Shown in pieces: positions 15,864-23,586 of a stretch of 24,357 nt of DNA (its first letter is position 1; every line of letters starts with the position of its first letter). Under the pieces are notes generated by a model. It saw only the letters and a program-made list of their open reading frames with translations. It was not told the DNA's origin and ran no database searches. The DNA is from JANNMJ01 sp031397815 (lineage in GTDB: Bacteria > Bacteroidota > Bacteroidia > Cytophagales > Hymenobacteraceae), in NCBI GenBank assembly GCA_031397815.1, contig JANNMJ010000235.1, positions 1 to 24,357 on the forward strand, given 5' to 3'. Both the position numbers and the translations under genes were made by a program.

Positions 15864-18800
15864 ATGCGCATTTCTCAGCTCTGGCTCTGCCGGACGTTGC
15901 TAGCGATGGCTGCCACTATCGGCGCCATTGGGCTAGTCAACGGACAGGCCCTGCTGCCGCCGGGTCTACAGACCAACGGCCCCGTGTACTCGACCACCCG
16001 TAGCGGGTCGGCGCAGTACGTGGGCGGGCAGTTTACCACTGTGGGCTACCGCACGGGCGGCGCCAACCTCGTGACCACCACCACCGACCTCCCCACCGCG
16101 AGCTTCCCCCTCGTGGAAGGCACCGTGCAGGTGGCGATTGCCGACGGCGCGAACGGGTGGTACATCGGCGGCGCGTTCTCGAAAGTCGGGGCCACGACCC
16201 GCGCCAACCTCGCGCACGTGCTGGCCGATTTCAGCGTCGATGCGGCGTTCAATCCGGCGCCGAACGGGCAGGTGAATGCGCTGGTGCTGAGCGGGGCGGT
16301 GCTGTACGTGGGCGGCTCGTTCACGCTCCTGACGGGCGTGTCGCGGCGCTACCTCGGCGCGGTGAATGCCACCACGGGGGCGCTCCAGCCGTTCAACCCT
16401 GACCTCAACGGCAGCGTCAATGCGCTCACGATTACCGGCACGAAGCTCATCGCCGGGGGCGACTTTACGACCGTCGCCGGGGGCGTGCCGATGCCGTACC
16501 TCGCCGCGTGGGATACGGCTACCGGCAGCCGCGTGGCCTACCCGGCCGCCAACGGCAGCGTCAACTCGCTCCTCACCGATGCCAGCACCACTTTCGTGGG
16601 CGGCGCGCATAGCGTGGCGGGGTATTACACCGGCTACGGCGCCCTCGTGACCACCACCACCGACCAGCCCATCGCGGCGTTTCCGGCGTTTAATGGGGAA
16701 GTGAAAGTGGCGATTTCGGATGGCGGAACCGGGTGGTACGTCGGCGGCTCGTTCTCGAAAGTCGGGAGCCTTTCGAAGAGCTACCTCGTGCATTTGCTGA
16801 GCGATTATTCCGTCGACCCCGCCTTCCTCCCCACGCCCAACAACGCCATCACCAGTATGGTCCTGAGCGGCAACACGCTGTATGTGAGCGGCTTTTTCAC
16901 GACCATCGGCGGGGCGTCGCGCAGCCGTGTGGCGGCCCTCGACAAGACAAGCGGCACGGCGGGCACCTTCGATCCTGCCCCAAATACCACTGTCAATGCC
17001 TTGGCCATCAGCGGCACCACACTGTATATGGGCGGCGATTTCACGCAGCTTGCCGGGGGCGCTCCGGCGGCTTATCTGGCGGCGTTCAACACCACCACCG
17101 GCACCCGAATCGATTACCCTTCGGCGAACGGGTCGGTGACGACGCTGCTCCCCGATGGCACCACGGGCCTGTTCGTGGGCGGCTCGTTCCAGAGCGGCGG
17201 CTACTACACGGGCGGCTCGGCGCGGCTCAGCACCACGTCGGACCAACCGACGTCGGCGTGGCCGATCATCACGGGGACGGTGTACGTGACCCTCCCCGAC
17301 GGTTCCGGCGGGTGGTACGTGGGCGGTCAGTTCAATAAAGTGGGCACCGTGACGCGCTCGAACTTGGTCCATATTCTCGCTGACAACAGCGTAGACGCCG
17401 TTTTCCTGCCGAACCCGAACAGCGCCGTTTACGCCCTCTGGCGCGACGGTGCGACGCTCTACGTCGGCGGGCAATTCAGTCAGCTTGGTGGGGCAGTGCG
17501 GGCATATGTGGCTGCCGTGAGCGCCACCGATGGGCAGATTGTAGGAACCAGCACCTTCAACGCCACCGCCAACAGCACCGTGTACGCCCTCACCGGCGAC
17601 GCGTCGGCGCTCTACGTCGGCGGGCAGTTCACGACCATCGGCGGGCAGACGCGCAACCGGATTGCGGCGCTCAACAAGACCACCGGCGTGGCGGTCGCGG
17701 CGTTCAACCCGAACGCCGACGGCGCCATTCAAACCCTACTCCTCGACGGCACGACGCTGTATGCGGGCGGGTCGTTTACGAACATCGGCGGAGCGGCGAA
17801 ATCGTATCTGGCGGCGCTCAGCACCACGACCGGCACCGCCACGGCCTTCGCCGCCAACGCCAACACCACGGTGAATACGCTCGCGCTCAGCGGCACCACG
17901 CTCTACGTCGGCGGGTCGTTCACGACCCTTGCCGCCACGGCGCGCAACCGCGCGGGAGCGGTGAACAAAACGACCGGCGCGCTGGTCGCTTCCTTCGACC
18001 CAAACGTCAATAACACCGTCAATTCCCTGACCGTGAGCGGCACGAGCGTGTACCTGACGGGGTCGTTCACGACGGTTGGCGGGACGGCGCGGGCGCGGGC
18101 GGCGGCGGTGGACGCCACCTCCGGCGCCCTCGTCACGACGTGGGATCCGCGCCTCGATACCGACGGAAATAGCGTGGCCGTTTCGGGCACCACCATCCTG
18201 CTCGGCGGCGGCTTCAATTACCTGAAGAATCTCGCCCGGACTAATCTGTTCCGAATCGATAACGCCACCGCGCAGCTCGATGCCGCGTTCAGCGCGCAGC
18301 CGAACAGCACCGTGTACAGTATGGGTCTGAGTGGCACCACGCTGTTCATTGGCGGGCAGTTCAGTACGGTCAATGGCGGCACGCCGCGCACGTTTCTGGC
18401 GGCCCTCGATAAAGCCACCGGCCTTGCCAATACGTGGAATCCCGCGCCGAATGCGGTGGTGTACTCGCTCGCGATCAGCGGCGCTACGCTGTTTGCGGCG
18501 GGCAACTTCACGCTCGTCAATACCTCGACGGCGCGCAACCGGGTAGCGGCGTTCAGCACCACCACCGGCACCGCCACTGTGTGGAATCCGTCGCCGAACG
18601 CGGCGGCCACTTTCGTGGGTGTGAGCGGCACGAGCGTCCTGCTCGGCAGTGCGTCGTTCGAGTACCTGAAAGCGCAGGCGATTCCGCGGCTGACCCTCAT
18701 CGGTGCCACCGACCAGATCACCACCACGTTCACCCCGAACCCGAACTCGACGGTTTTCTCGCTCCTGCTGAGCGGCTCGACGCTGTACGTGGGCGGCTCG

Positions 18801-21800
18801 TTCACCACGATCAACAGCGGCACGCCGCGCCCGTATCTGGCGGCGATGTCGAAGTCGACGGGCGTGGTCACCACCTTCAATCCGGCGTGCAGCAGCACGG
18901 TGTACGCGCTCGGGCTGACCGGCACGACGCTCTACGCCGGCGGCGGGTTCACGACTGTCAATACCACCACGCCGCGCCTGCGGGCGGCGGCGTTCAACAC
19001 CGCTACCGGCACCGCGATTACCACGTGGGCGCCGAACCTCAACAGCACCGTGTACGCCATCTGCGTGACCGGCACCAACGTGCTGCTCGGCGGGTCGTTC
19101 GACTTCTCGAAAATCGTCCTCCGCAACAACGTCTTCTCGTACAGCGTGAAGACGAACATCGTCACCGCCACCTTCGACCCTAACCCCAACGGCGCCGTGC
19201 GGGCGCTCGCCGTCAACGGCACCACGCTTTATATGGGCGGGACATTCACGACCGTCAACGGCGGCACGCCGCGCCCGTATCTGGCGGGGGTCGATAGAAC
19301 CTCCGGACTGCTGACGGCCTGGAACCCGACGCCGAACAACGCCGTGTACGCTCTCGCGGCCGATGCCGTATCGGGCAACCTGTTCGCGGGCGGCGCCTTT
19401 ACCACGGTGGCGGGCGGCGCTTCCACCCGCAACCGCGCGGCCGCGTGGGCGCTGGCGGCGGGCAACGCCCTGAGCGCTTGGGACCCCAACTTCTCTAATA
19501 ACGTAGTTGCCGTCGTGGCCGACGGCGTAGCGGCCGGAGCAGTGTATTTGGGCGGCAGCTTCACGACCGTCGGCGGGACGGCGCGGACCAATCTGGCGGC
19601 GGTCAATAAGACGACCGGCGCCCTCTCGACCTTCAACCCCGCCCCGAACGGCAGCGTGAACGCGCTGGCCCTCAACGGGACGACGCTTTACGTCGGCGGC
19701 AGCTTCAGCAACGTGGGCGCGCAGGTTCGGAACAACATCGGCGCGGTGAGCACCGCCACGGGCGCGGCCACGACGTGGAACCCGAACGCCAACTCCACAG
19801 TGTCGACCATCGTAGCGGACGCGACGAACGTGGTCTTCGGCGGCGACTTTACGCAGGTCGGGGCGGTGGCGAACCGGACGTACGCGGCGGCCGTCACGGC
19901 CAGCACGGGCGCGTTCGTGTTCTCGCCGCAGCTCAACGGCAGCGTGTTTTCGCTGACGATGTCGGCGGATACCGTCCTGTTCGGTGGTCAGTTTCTGACG
20001 GCTGCTATCGGCACGCAGTTCCGCTCGAATCTGGCACTCGCGAAGCTTTTGCCCGTACCGACCATCACCAGCTTTACCCCCACGAGCGGGCCGGTCGGGA
20101 CGGTCGTTACCATCACCGGCACCAACTTGAGCGGCGTGACGGGCGTGAAATTCAACGCCACCAACGCCGTGACTTTCACTGGCGTGAACGCCACCACCGT
20201 CACGGCCACCGTGCCGACGGGCGCCACTACCGGGCTGATTACCGTCACCACCACCGGCGGCGTGGCGGTTTCGGCCATCGCGTTCACCGTCGTTCCCGTC
20301 CCGACCATCACCAGCTTCACCCCCGCTTCGGGCGGCATCGGCACGGTGGTGAGCATCGTCGGGACCAATTTCACCGGCGCCACCAGCGTCCGGTTCAACG
20401 CCACGAACGCCATCACTTACACCGTAAACTCGGCGACGAGCATCACCGCGACGGTGCCTGTGGGCGCCACTACGGGCACGATTAAAGTGATTTCGGCGGG
20501 CGGAACGGGCACGTCGGCGACGAATTTCACGGTGGTCGCGGCCCCCACGATTACCTCGTTCAGTCCGGCTAGTGGGGCGGTGGGCGCGGTGGTGAGCATC
20601 GCGGGCACCAACTTCACCGGCGCCACCAGCGTGCGGTTCAACGGCACGGCGGCCGTGACGTTTACGGTGATTTCGGCCAACAGCATCAGTGCCACCGTGC
20701 CGACGGGCGCCACCACCGGCGTCCTCAGCGTGGTGACGCCGGGCGGAACGGGTACTTCCGCCGCGAGCTTCACCGTCACCACCCCCGCCCCGACGATTAC
20801 CGCCTTCAGCCCCGCCAGCGGGCCAGTGGGTACGGTCGTGACCATCACGGGGACCAACTTCGTGAGCGTGACGGCGGTGCAGTTCAACACCACCAACGCC
20901 ATTACCTACACCGTGAACTCGGCGACGAGCATCAGCGCGACGGTGCCCGTGGGCGCCACCACCGGCACGGTGAAAGTGACGACAGCGGGCGGCGGCACCG
21001 CCACCTCGGCAACGGCCTTTACCGTCACGACGGCGGTCATCATCAGTGCCGATGCCATCGCGAATGCGCTGCCCGGCGCGCAGGTGCTCGTGCCGATTCG
21101 GCTGACGAACTTCACCTCGATGGTGGGTTTGCAGGCGACCATCGCGTTCAACCCCGCCCTGCTGACGTTCGTGCAGGTCGAAACCTTCGGCCTGACCGGC
21201 TTGACCGCCGCCAACTTCGGCACCAGTCAAGCCGCTGCCGGGAAGCTGACCTTGGCGTGGAATGCCGCCAACAACACTGCCACCACCGTGGCCGCGAATG
21301 CGCAGATAGTAGCCGTCCGGTTTCTGGTGAACGCCGCCGCAGTAGGCGGTGCCTCATCGAGCATCTCGTTCCCCACCACCCCGATTGCGGGTGAAGCCGT
21401 GCGGAGCGACCTCATCGCGGTGGCGCTCACGCCGACGTCCGGCTCGGTCACGACAGCCGCCGGGGTCAGCGTATCCGGTACGCTCACGACCGCCACGGGC
21501 TTGCCGGTGGCTGCCTTGGTGAAAGGCGTGGGACCGGGCGCCGCGCGCGGCCTGACCGCCGCAGTGCCCGCCACGGGCAACTTTACGCTGAGCGTCGTGG
21601 GCACCGGGGCGTACTACATCGCCCCGCAGCGCGTGACCGATACGCTCCCGACGAACGGCGTGACGGTGGCCGATATCGCCCTCATTCAGCGGCATATTCT
21701 GGGCGCCACGCTGCTCGGGAGCGCCTACAAAGCGGTGGCGGCGGACGTCGATAAGTCCTCGACGATTACCGTGGCCGACGTGACCTATGTGCGCGACCTG

Positions 21801-22751
21801 ATTCTCGGCAACCGCGCGACGTTCCCGAAGGGCCGGACGTGGCAGTTCGTGCGCGGCAGTCAGACGTTCGCGAATCAGAACGCGCCGTGGCCCGTAGATA
21901 CCGCCATCAGCTACGCGAGCGTGGCGGCGGCTTCGGCCCAAAACTTCAGGGCCGTGAAGCTCGGCGATGTGAACGATTCGTGGAACCCCGCCATCGCCCG
22001 TCCCCTCGCCGTAGGCACCCCGACAGCGAACAGCCCGCGCCTATCAGTGGCCGAGCACACCGTGGCGCCCGGCGCCCGCGTAGTGGTACCGGTGCGCGTG
22101 GGCGCGTTCCGCAACATCGGCGCCTTGCAGCTGACCGTAGCATGGAACCCCGCCATCCTGCGCCTCACGCAAGCCACCGACGGCGCCCTAGACGCTGATT
22201 TCGGCCTAACCCGCACCCCTGACGGCCTCCTGACCATCGTCTGGTCCGATGCCACCGGCACCGCCCGCACCCTCCCCGACGACGCCCCAGCGTTCAACCT
22301 CACCTTCGAAGCAATAGGTGGCAATGGCGCGATGAGCAGCATCGAGCTTCTCCCGAACGCCCCCCTCGCCGCCCGCCTCTACGACGACGCCCTCACCGAG
22401 CAGCCCGTGCAGCTCACGAATGGCGTCGTCCGCATCGGTCAGCCCCTCAGCCTAAACCCTGACCTGACTAACGCGCTCACCCTGCAAGTCGCGCCGAACC
22501 CGGTAGCTGCCGGGCGCGCCGTCACGCTCCACTTCACGCTCCCCGCGAACACGCCATCGGCCACCCTGACGGTGCTCGATGCCCTCGGCCGGGTGGTGCA
22601 AACCGCCACGCTATCCGGCGTTAGTGGTCCGCAGCAAGTGCAGTGGAACCCGACTACTGCCACCGGTCAGCCCCTCGCCGCCGGGACGTACACGGTGCGT
22701 GTTCAGGCGGGCGCGGCGCACGCGCAAACACGGGTAGTGGTGCTGCCGTAA
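15864..22751 (+). CDS. Giant T9SS surface protein: propeller repeats, IPT/TIG, cohesin and dockerin-like domains
   Basis: A 2295-residue secreted protein. Residues 1-28 are a signal peptide. About 40-1395 hold some 28 blades with the signature LYVGGSFTTVGGxxRxxxAAL, resembling DUF5122/delta-60 beta-propeller repeats. About 1399-1720 hold four IPT/TIG domains (PTITSFTPxSGPVGTVVTITG). About 1725-1855 is a cohesin-like domain (LPGAQVLVPIRLTNF). About 1931-1983 is a dockerin-like pair with a good second calcium loop (DVDKSSTITVAD) and a degenerate first loop; LGDVND follows near 2033. About 2057-2190 is a second cohesin-like domain (VAPGARVVVPVRV). From 2207 a T9SS sorting domain runs to the end (VAPNPVAAGRAV, VLDALGRVV, LAAGTYTVRVQ). 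Likely an adhesin or surface scaffold. The gene is the only one in its unit, between a TAnnTTTG element and a strong terminator. Internal repeats could recombine or be misassembled. Confidence 0.9.
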   Translation: MRISQLWLCRTLLAMAATIGAIGLVNGQALLPPGLQTNGPVYSTTRSGSAQYVGGQFTTVGYRTGGANLVTTTTDLPTASFPLVEGTVQVAIADGANGWYIGGAFSKVGATTRANLAHVLADFSVDAAFNPAPNGQVNALVLSGAVLYVGGSFTLLTGVSRRYLGAVNATTGALQPFNPDLNGSVNALTITGTKLIAGGDFTTVAGGVPMPYLAAWDTATGSRVAYPAANGSVNSLLTDASTTFVGGAHSVAGYYTGYGALVTTTTDQPIAAFPAFNGEVKVAISDGGTGWYVGGSFSKVGSLSKSYLVHLLSDYSVDPAFLPTPNNAITSMVLSGNTLYVSGFFTTIGGASRSRVAALDKTSGTAGTFDPAPNTTVNALAISGTTLYMGGDFTQLAGGAPAAYLAAFNTTTGTRIDYPSANGSVTTLLPDGTTGLFVGGSFQSGGYYTGGSARLSTTSDQPTSAWPIITGTVYVTLPDGSGGWYVGGQFNKVGTVTRSNLVHILADNSVDAVFLPNPNSAVYALWRDGATLYVGGQFSQLGGAVRAYVAAVSATDGQIVGTSTFNATANSTVYALTGDASALYVGGQFTTIGGQTRNRIAALNKTTGVAVAAFNPNADGAIQTLLLDGTTLYAGGSFTNIGGAAKSYLAALSTTTGTATAFAANANTTVNTLALSGTTLYVGGSFTTLAATARNRAGAVNKTTGALVASFDPNVNNTVNSLTVSGTSVYLTGSFTTVGGTARARAAAVDATSGALVTTWDPRLDTDGNSVAVSGTTILLGGGFNYLKNLARTNLFRIDNATAQLDAAFSAQPNSTVYSMGLSGTTLFIGGQFSTVNGGTPRTFLAALDKATGLANTWNPAPNAVVYSLAISGATLFAAGNFTLVNTSTARNRVAAFSTTTGTATVWNPSPNAAATFVGVSGTSVLLGSASFEYLKAQAIPRLTLIGATDQITTTFTPNPNSTVFSLLLSGSTLYVGGSFTTINSGTPRPYLAAMSKSTGVVTTFNPACSSTVYALGLTGTTLYAGGGFTTVNTTTPRLRAAAFNTATGTAITTWAPNLNSTVYAICVTGTNVLLGGSFDFSKIVLRNNVFSYSVKTNIVTATFDPNPNGAVRALAVNGTTLYMGGTFTTVNGGTPRPYLAGVDRTSGLLTAWNPTPNNAVYALAADAVSGNLFAGGAFTTVAGGASTRNRAAAWALAAGNALSAWDPNFSNNVVAVVADGVAAGAVYLGGSFTTVGGTARTNLAAVNKTTGALSTFNPAPNGSVNALALNGTTLYVGGSFSNVGAQVRNNIGAVSTATGAATTWNPNANSTVSTIVADATNVVFGGDFTQVGAVANRTYAAAVTASTGAFVFSPQLNGSVFSLTMSADTVLFGGQFLTAAIGTQFRSNLALAKLLPVPTITSFTPTSGPVGTVVTITGTNLSGVTGVKFNATNAVTFTGVNATTVTATVPTGATTGLITVTTTGGVAVSAIAFTVVPVPTITSFTPASGGIGTVVSIVGTNFTGATSVRFNATNAITYTVNSATSITATVPVGATTGTIKVISAGGTGTSATNFTVVAAPTITSFSPASGAVGAVVSIAGTNFTGATSVRFNGTAAVTFTVISANSISATVPTGATTGVLSVVTPGGTGTSAASFTVTTPAPTITAFSPASGPVGTVVTITGTNFVSVTAVQFNTTNAITYTVNSATSISATVPVGATTGTVKVTTAGGGTATSATAFTVTTAVIISADAIANALPGAQVLVPIRLTNFTSMVGLQATIAFNPALLTFVQVETFGLTGLTAANFGTSQAAAGKLTLAWNAANNTATTVAANAQIVAVRFLVNAAAVGGASSSISFPTTPIAGEAVRSDLIAVALTPTSGSVTTAAGVSVSGTLTTATGLPVAALVKGVGPGAARGLTAAVPATGNFTLSVVGTGAYYIAPQRVTDTLPTNGVTVADIALIQRHILGATLLGSAYKAVAADVDKSSTITVADVTYVRDLILGNRATFPKGRTWQFVRGSQTFANQNAPWPVDTAISYASVAAASAQNFRAVKLGDVNDSWNPAIARPLAVGTPTANSPRLSVAEHTVAPGARVVVPVRVGAFRNIGALQLTVAWNPAILRLTQATDGALDADFGLTRTPDGLLTIVWSDATGTARTLPDDAPAFNLTFEAIGGNGAMSSIELLPNAPLAARLYDDALTEQPVQLTNGVVRIGQPLSLNPDLTNALTLQVAPNPVAAGRAVTLHFTLPANTPSATLTVLDALGRVVQTATLSGVSGPQQVQWNPTTATGQPLAAGTYTVRVQAGAAHAQTRVVVLP

Positions 22752-22784
22752 GGTTTTTGTCGTTCGATTCCTTTACCTGTTCCC

Positions 22785-22828
22785 CACGGGGCACTTTCGA
22801 TGAGAAGGTGCCCCGTGTTGGTTTTTTT
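22785..22828 (+). terminator. Rho-independent terminator after the giant surface-protein gene
   Basis: A perfect 10-bp stem (CACGGGGCAC at 22785-22794, complement at 22808-22817) with a 13-base loop is followed by TTGG and T7 at 22822-22828. It lies 34 bp beyond the stop codon. A run of nine G follows the T-tract directly. Confidence 0.9.
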
Positions 22829-22840
22829 GGGGGGGGGAGA

Positions 22841-22907
22841 GATGTGGGGATGTGGGGATGTGAGGGGATGTGGTTACAGGCCGCGTCCTAGAATCGCGTC
22901 CGAGAAT
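22841..22907. repeat. Short tandem repeats: 8-bp GATGTGGG units and a 13-bp duplication
   Basis: GATGTGGG occurs at 22841 and 22849, with a variant (GATGTGAG) at 22857 and a further GATGTGG at 22867. A 13-bp unit CGCGTCCTAGAAT at 22882-22894 is repeated at 22895-22907 with one change. No coding function is seen. Confidence 0.8.
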
Positions 22908-22911
22908 CGCG

Positions 22912-23145
22912 CGGGGCTCTGCCCCGTGCGGGCTATTCGCGGGCCTCTGGCCCGCACATCCCAATCGGCGCAATCCTCTACGTACCCGGCACAGCGTGTG
23001 CCCGGGGTAGTCGGCGCGGAGCGCCGCCAACCCCGGGCTGTGGAATAGAACCCCGTTGGGGTTCCCCGATGCCATGCGTCATGCGTACCCCAACGGGGTT
23101 CTTCTCCTATGCCCGGGGTTGATTTCGCAGAAATCTACCCCGGGC
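22912..23145. repeat. Cluster of six short-loop hairpins
   Basis: Consecutive palindromes, mostly with 3-base loops: 22912-22926 (CGGGGC-TCT-GCCCCG), 22939-22955 (GCGGGCC-TCT-GGCCCGC), 22988-23002 (GGCACA-GCG-TGTGCC), 23000-23038 (nested; outer GCCCGGGGT, inner GGCGC-GGA-GCGCC), 23047-23102 (16-bp perfect arms AGAACCCCGTTGGGGT, with the arm itself self-complementary) and 23111-23145 (16-base arms with one T-T mismatch around GCA). The third and fourth share bases and cannot both form. The cluster lies between the terminator and the 21-bp array. Confidence 0.85.
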
Positions 23146-23160
23146 TACGCGGGCCTAAAG

Positions 23161-23496
23161 CTTACACGATACATCTGTCAGGTCGCACGGCACTTTTATC
23201 TCCTTACACGATACATCTGTCAGGTCGCACGGCACTTTCAACTCCTTACACAGCCGTTCTGTCATCTTACACAACCGTTTTACCTTCTTACATCATCGTT
23301 CTGCCTCCTTACACAGCCACTATGTCAGGTCGCAAGGCAGATATGCCTTCTTACACGACCGTTTTAACATCTTACATCACCGTTTTACCTTCTCACACGA
23401 CCGTTCTGCCTTCTCACACGACCGTTCCATCTTCTCACACGACCGTTTTAACTCCTCACACAACCGTTTTGCCTTCTCACGGTTCATCTAACAGGT
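23161..23496. repeat. 21-bp tandem array upstream of a TonB receptor gene
   Basis: Fifteen contiguous units of exactly 21 bp fill 23161-23475, with a degenerate sixteenth to about 23496. Twelve are of type A, starting CTTACA or CTCACA, most with a CCGTT core. Three are of type B, starting GTCGCA (23182, 23224, 23329), each directly after an A unit ending GTCAG. Units 1-2 and 3-4 are 42-bp duplicates differing at two positions. The plus strand is poor in G. The period equals two helical turns or seven codons. There are no spacers, so it is not CRISPR. It ends about 90 bp before the receptor ATG. Confidence 0.93.
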
Positions 23497-23548
23497 TTAC
23501 CGAAGCACGCTGAAAGCGAACGTATAGGGAACCCGTTACCGCAACCGG

Positions 23549-23555
23549 ACCTTTG
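23549..23555 (+). promoter_or_regulatory. Weak candidate -7 element for the TonB receptor gene
   Basis: ACCTTTG, preceded by G and not T, is one base short of the TAnnTTTG consensus and lies 31 bp upstream of the ATG at 23587. No convincing -33 element is visible; the upstream DNA is the end of the 21-bp array. Confidence 0.3.
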
Positions 23556-23586
23556 CATTGTCACGCTGACCTGTTTTCGCCTTTTG

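Noticed and set aside
15966..21230. Two very long minus-strand open frames (588 and 1164 codons) in the same frame, separated by one stop, opposite the giant surface protein
   Set aside because: They mirror a repetitive, GC-rich plus-strand gene with strong codon bias. The translations are Arg/Gly/His-rich low-complexity sequence without domains, while the plus strand has a signal peptide, recognisable domains and a T9SS end.
23161..23496. Possible CRISPR array
   Set aside because: The repeats are contiguous, degenerate and 21 bp long with no unique spacers, and no cas genes are present.
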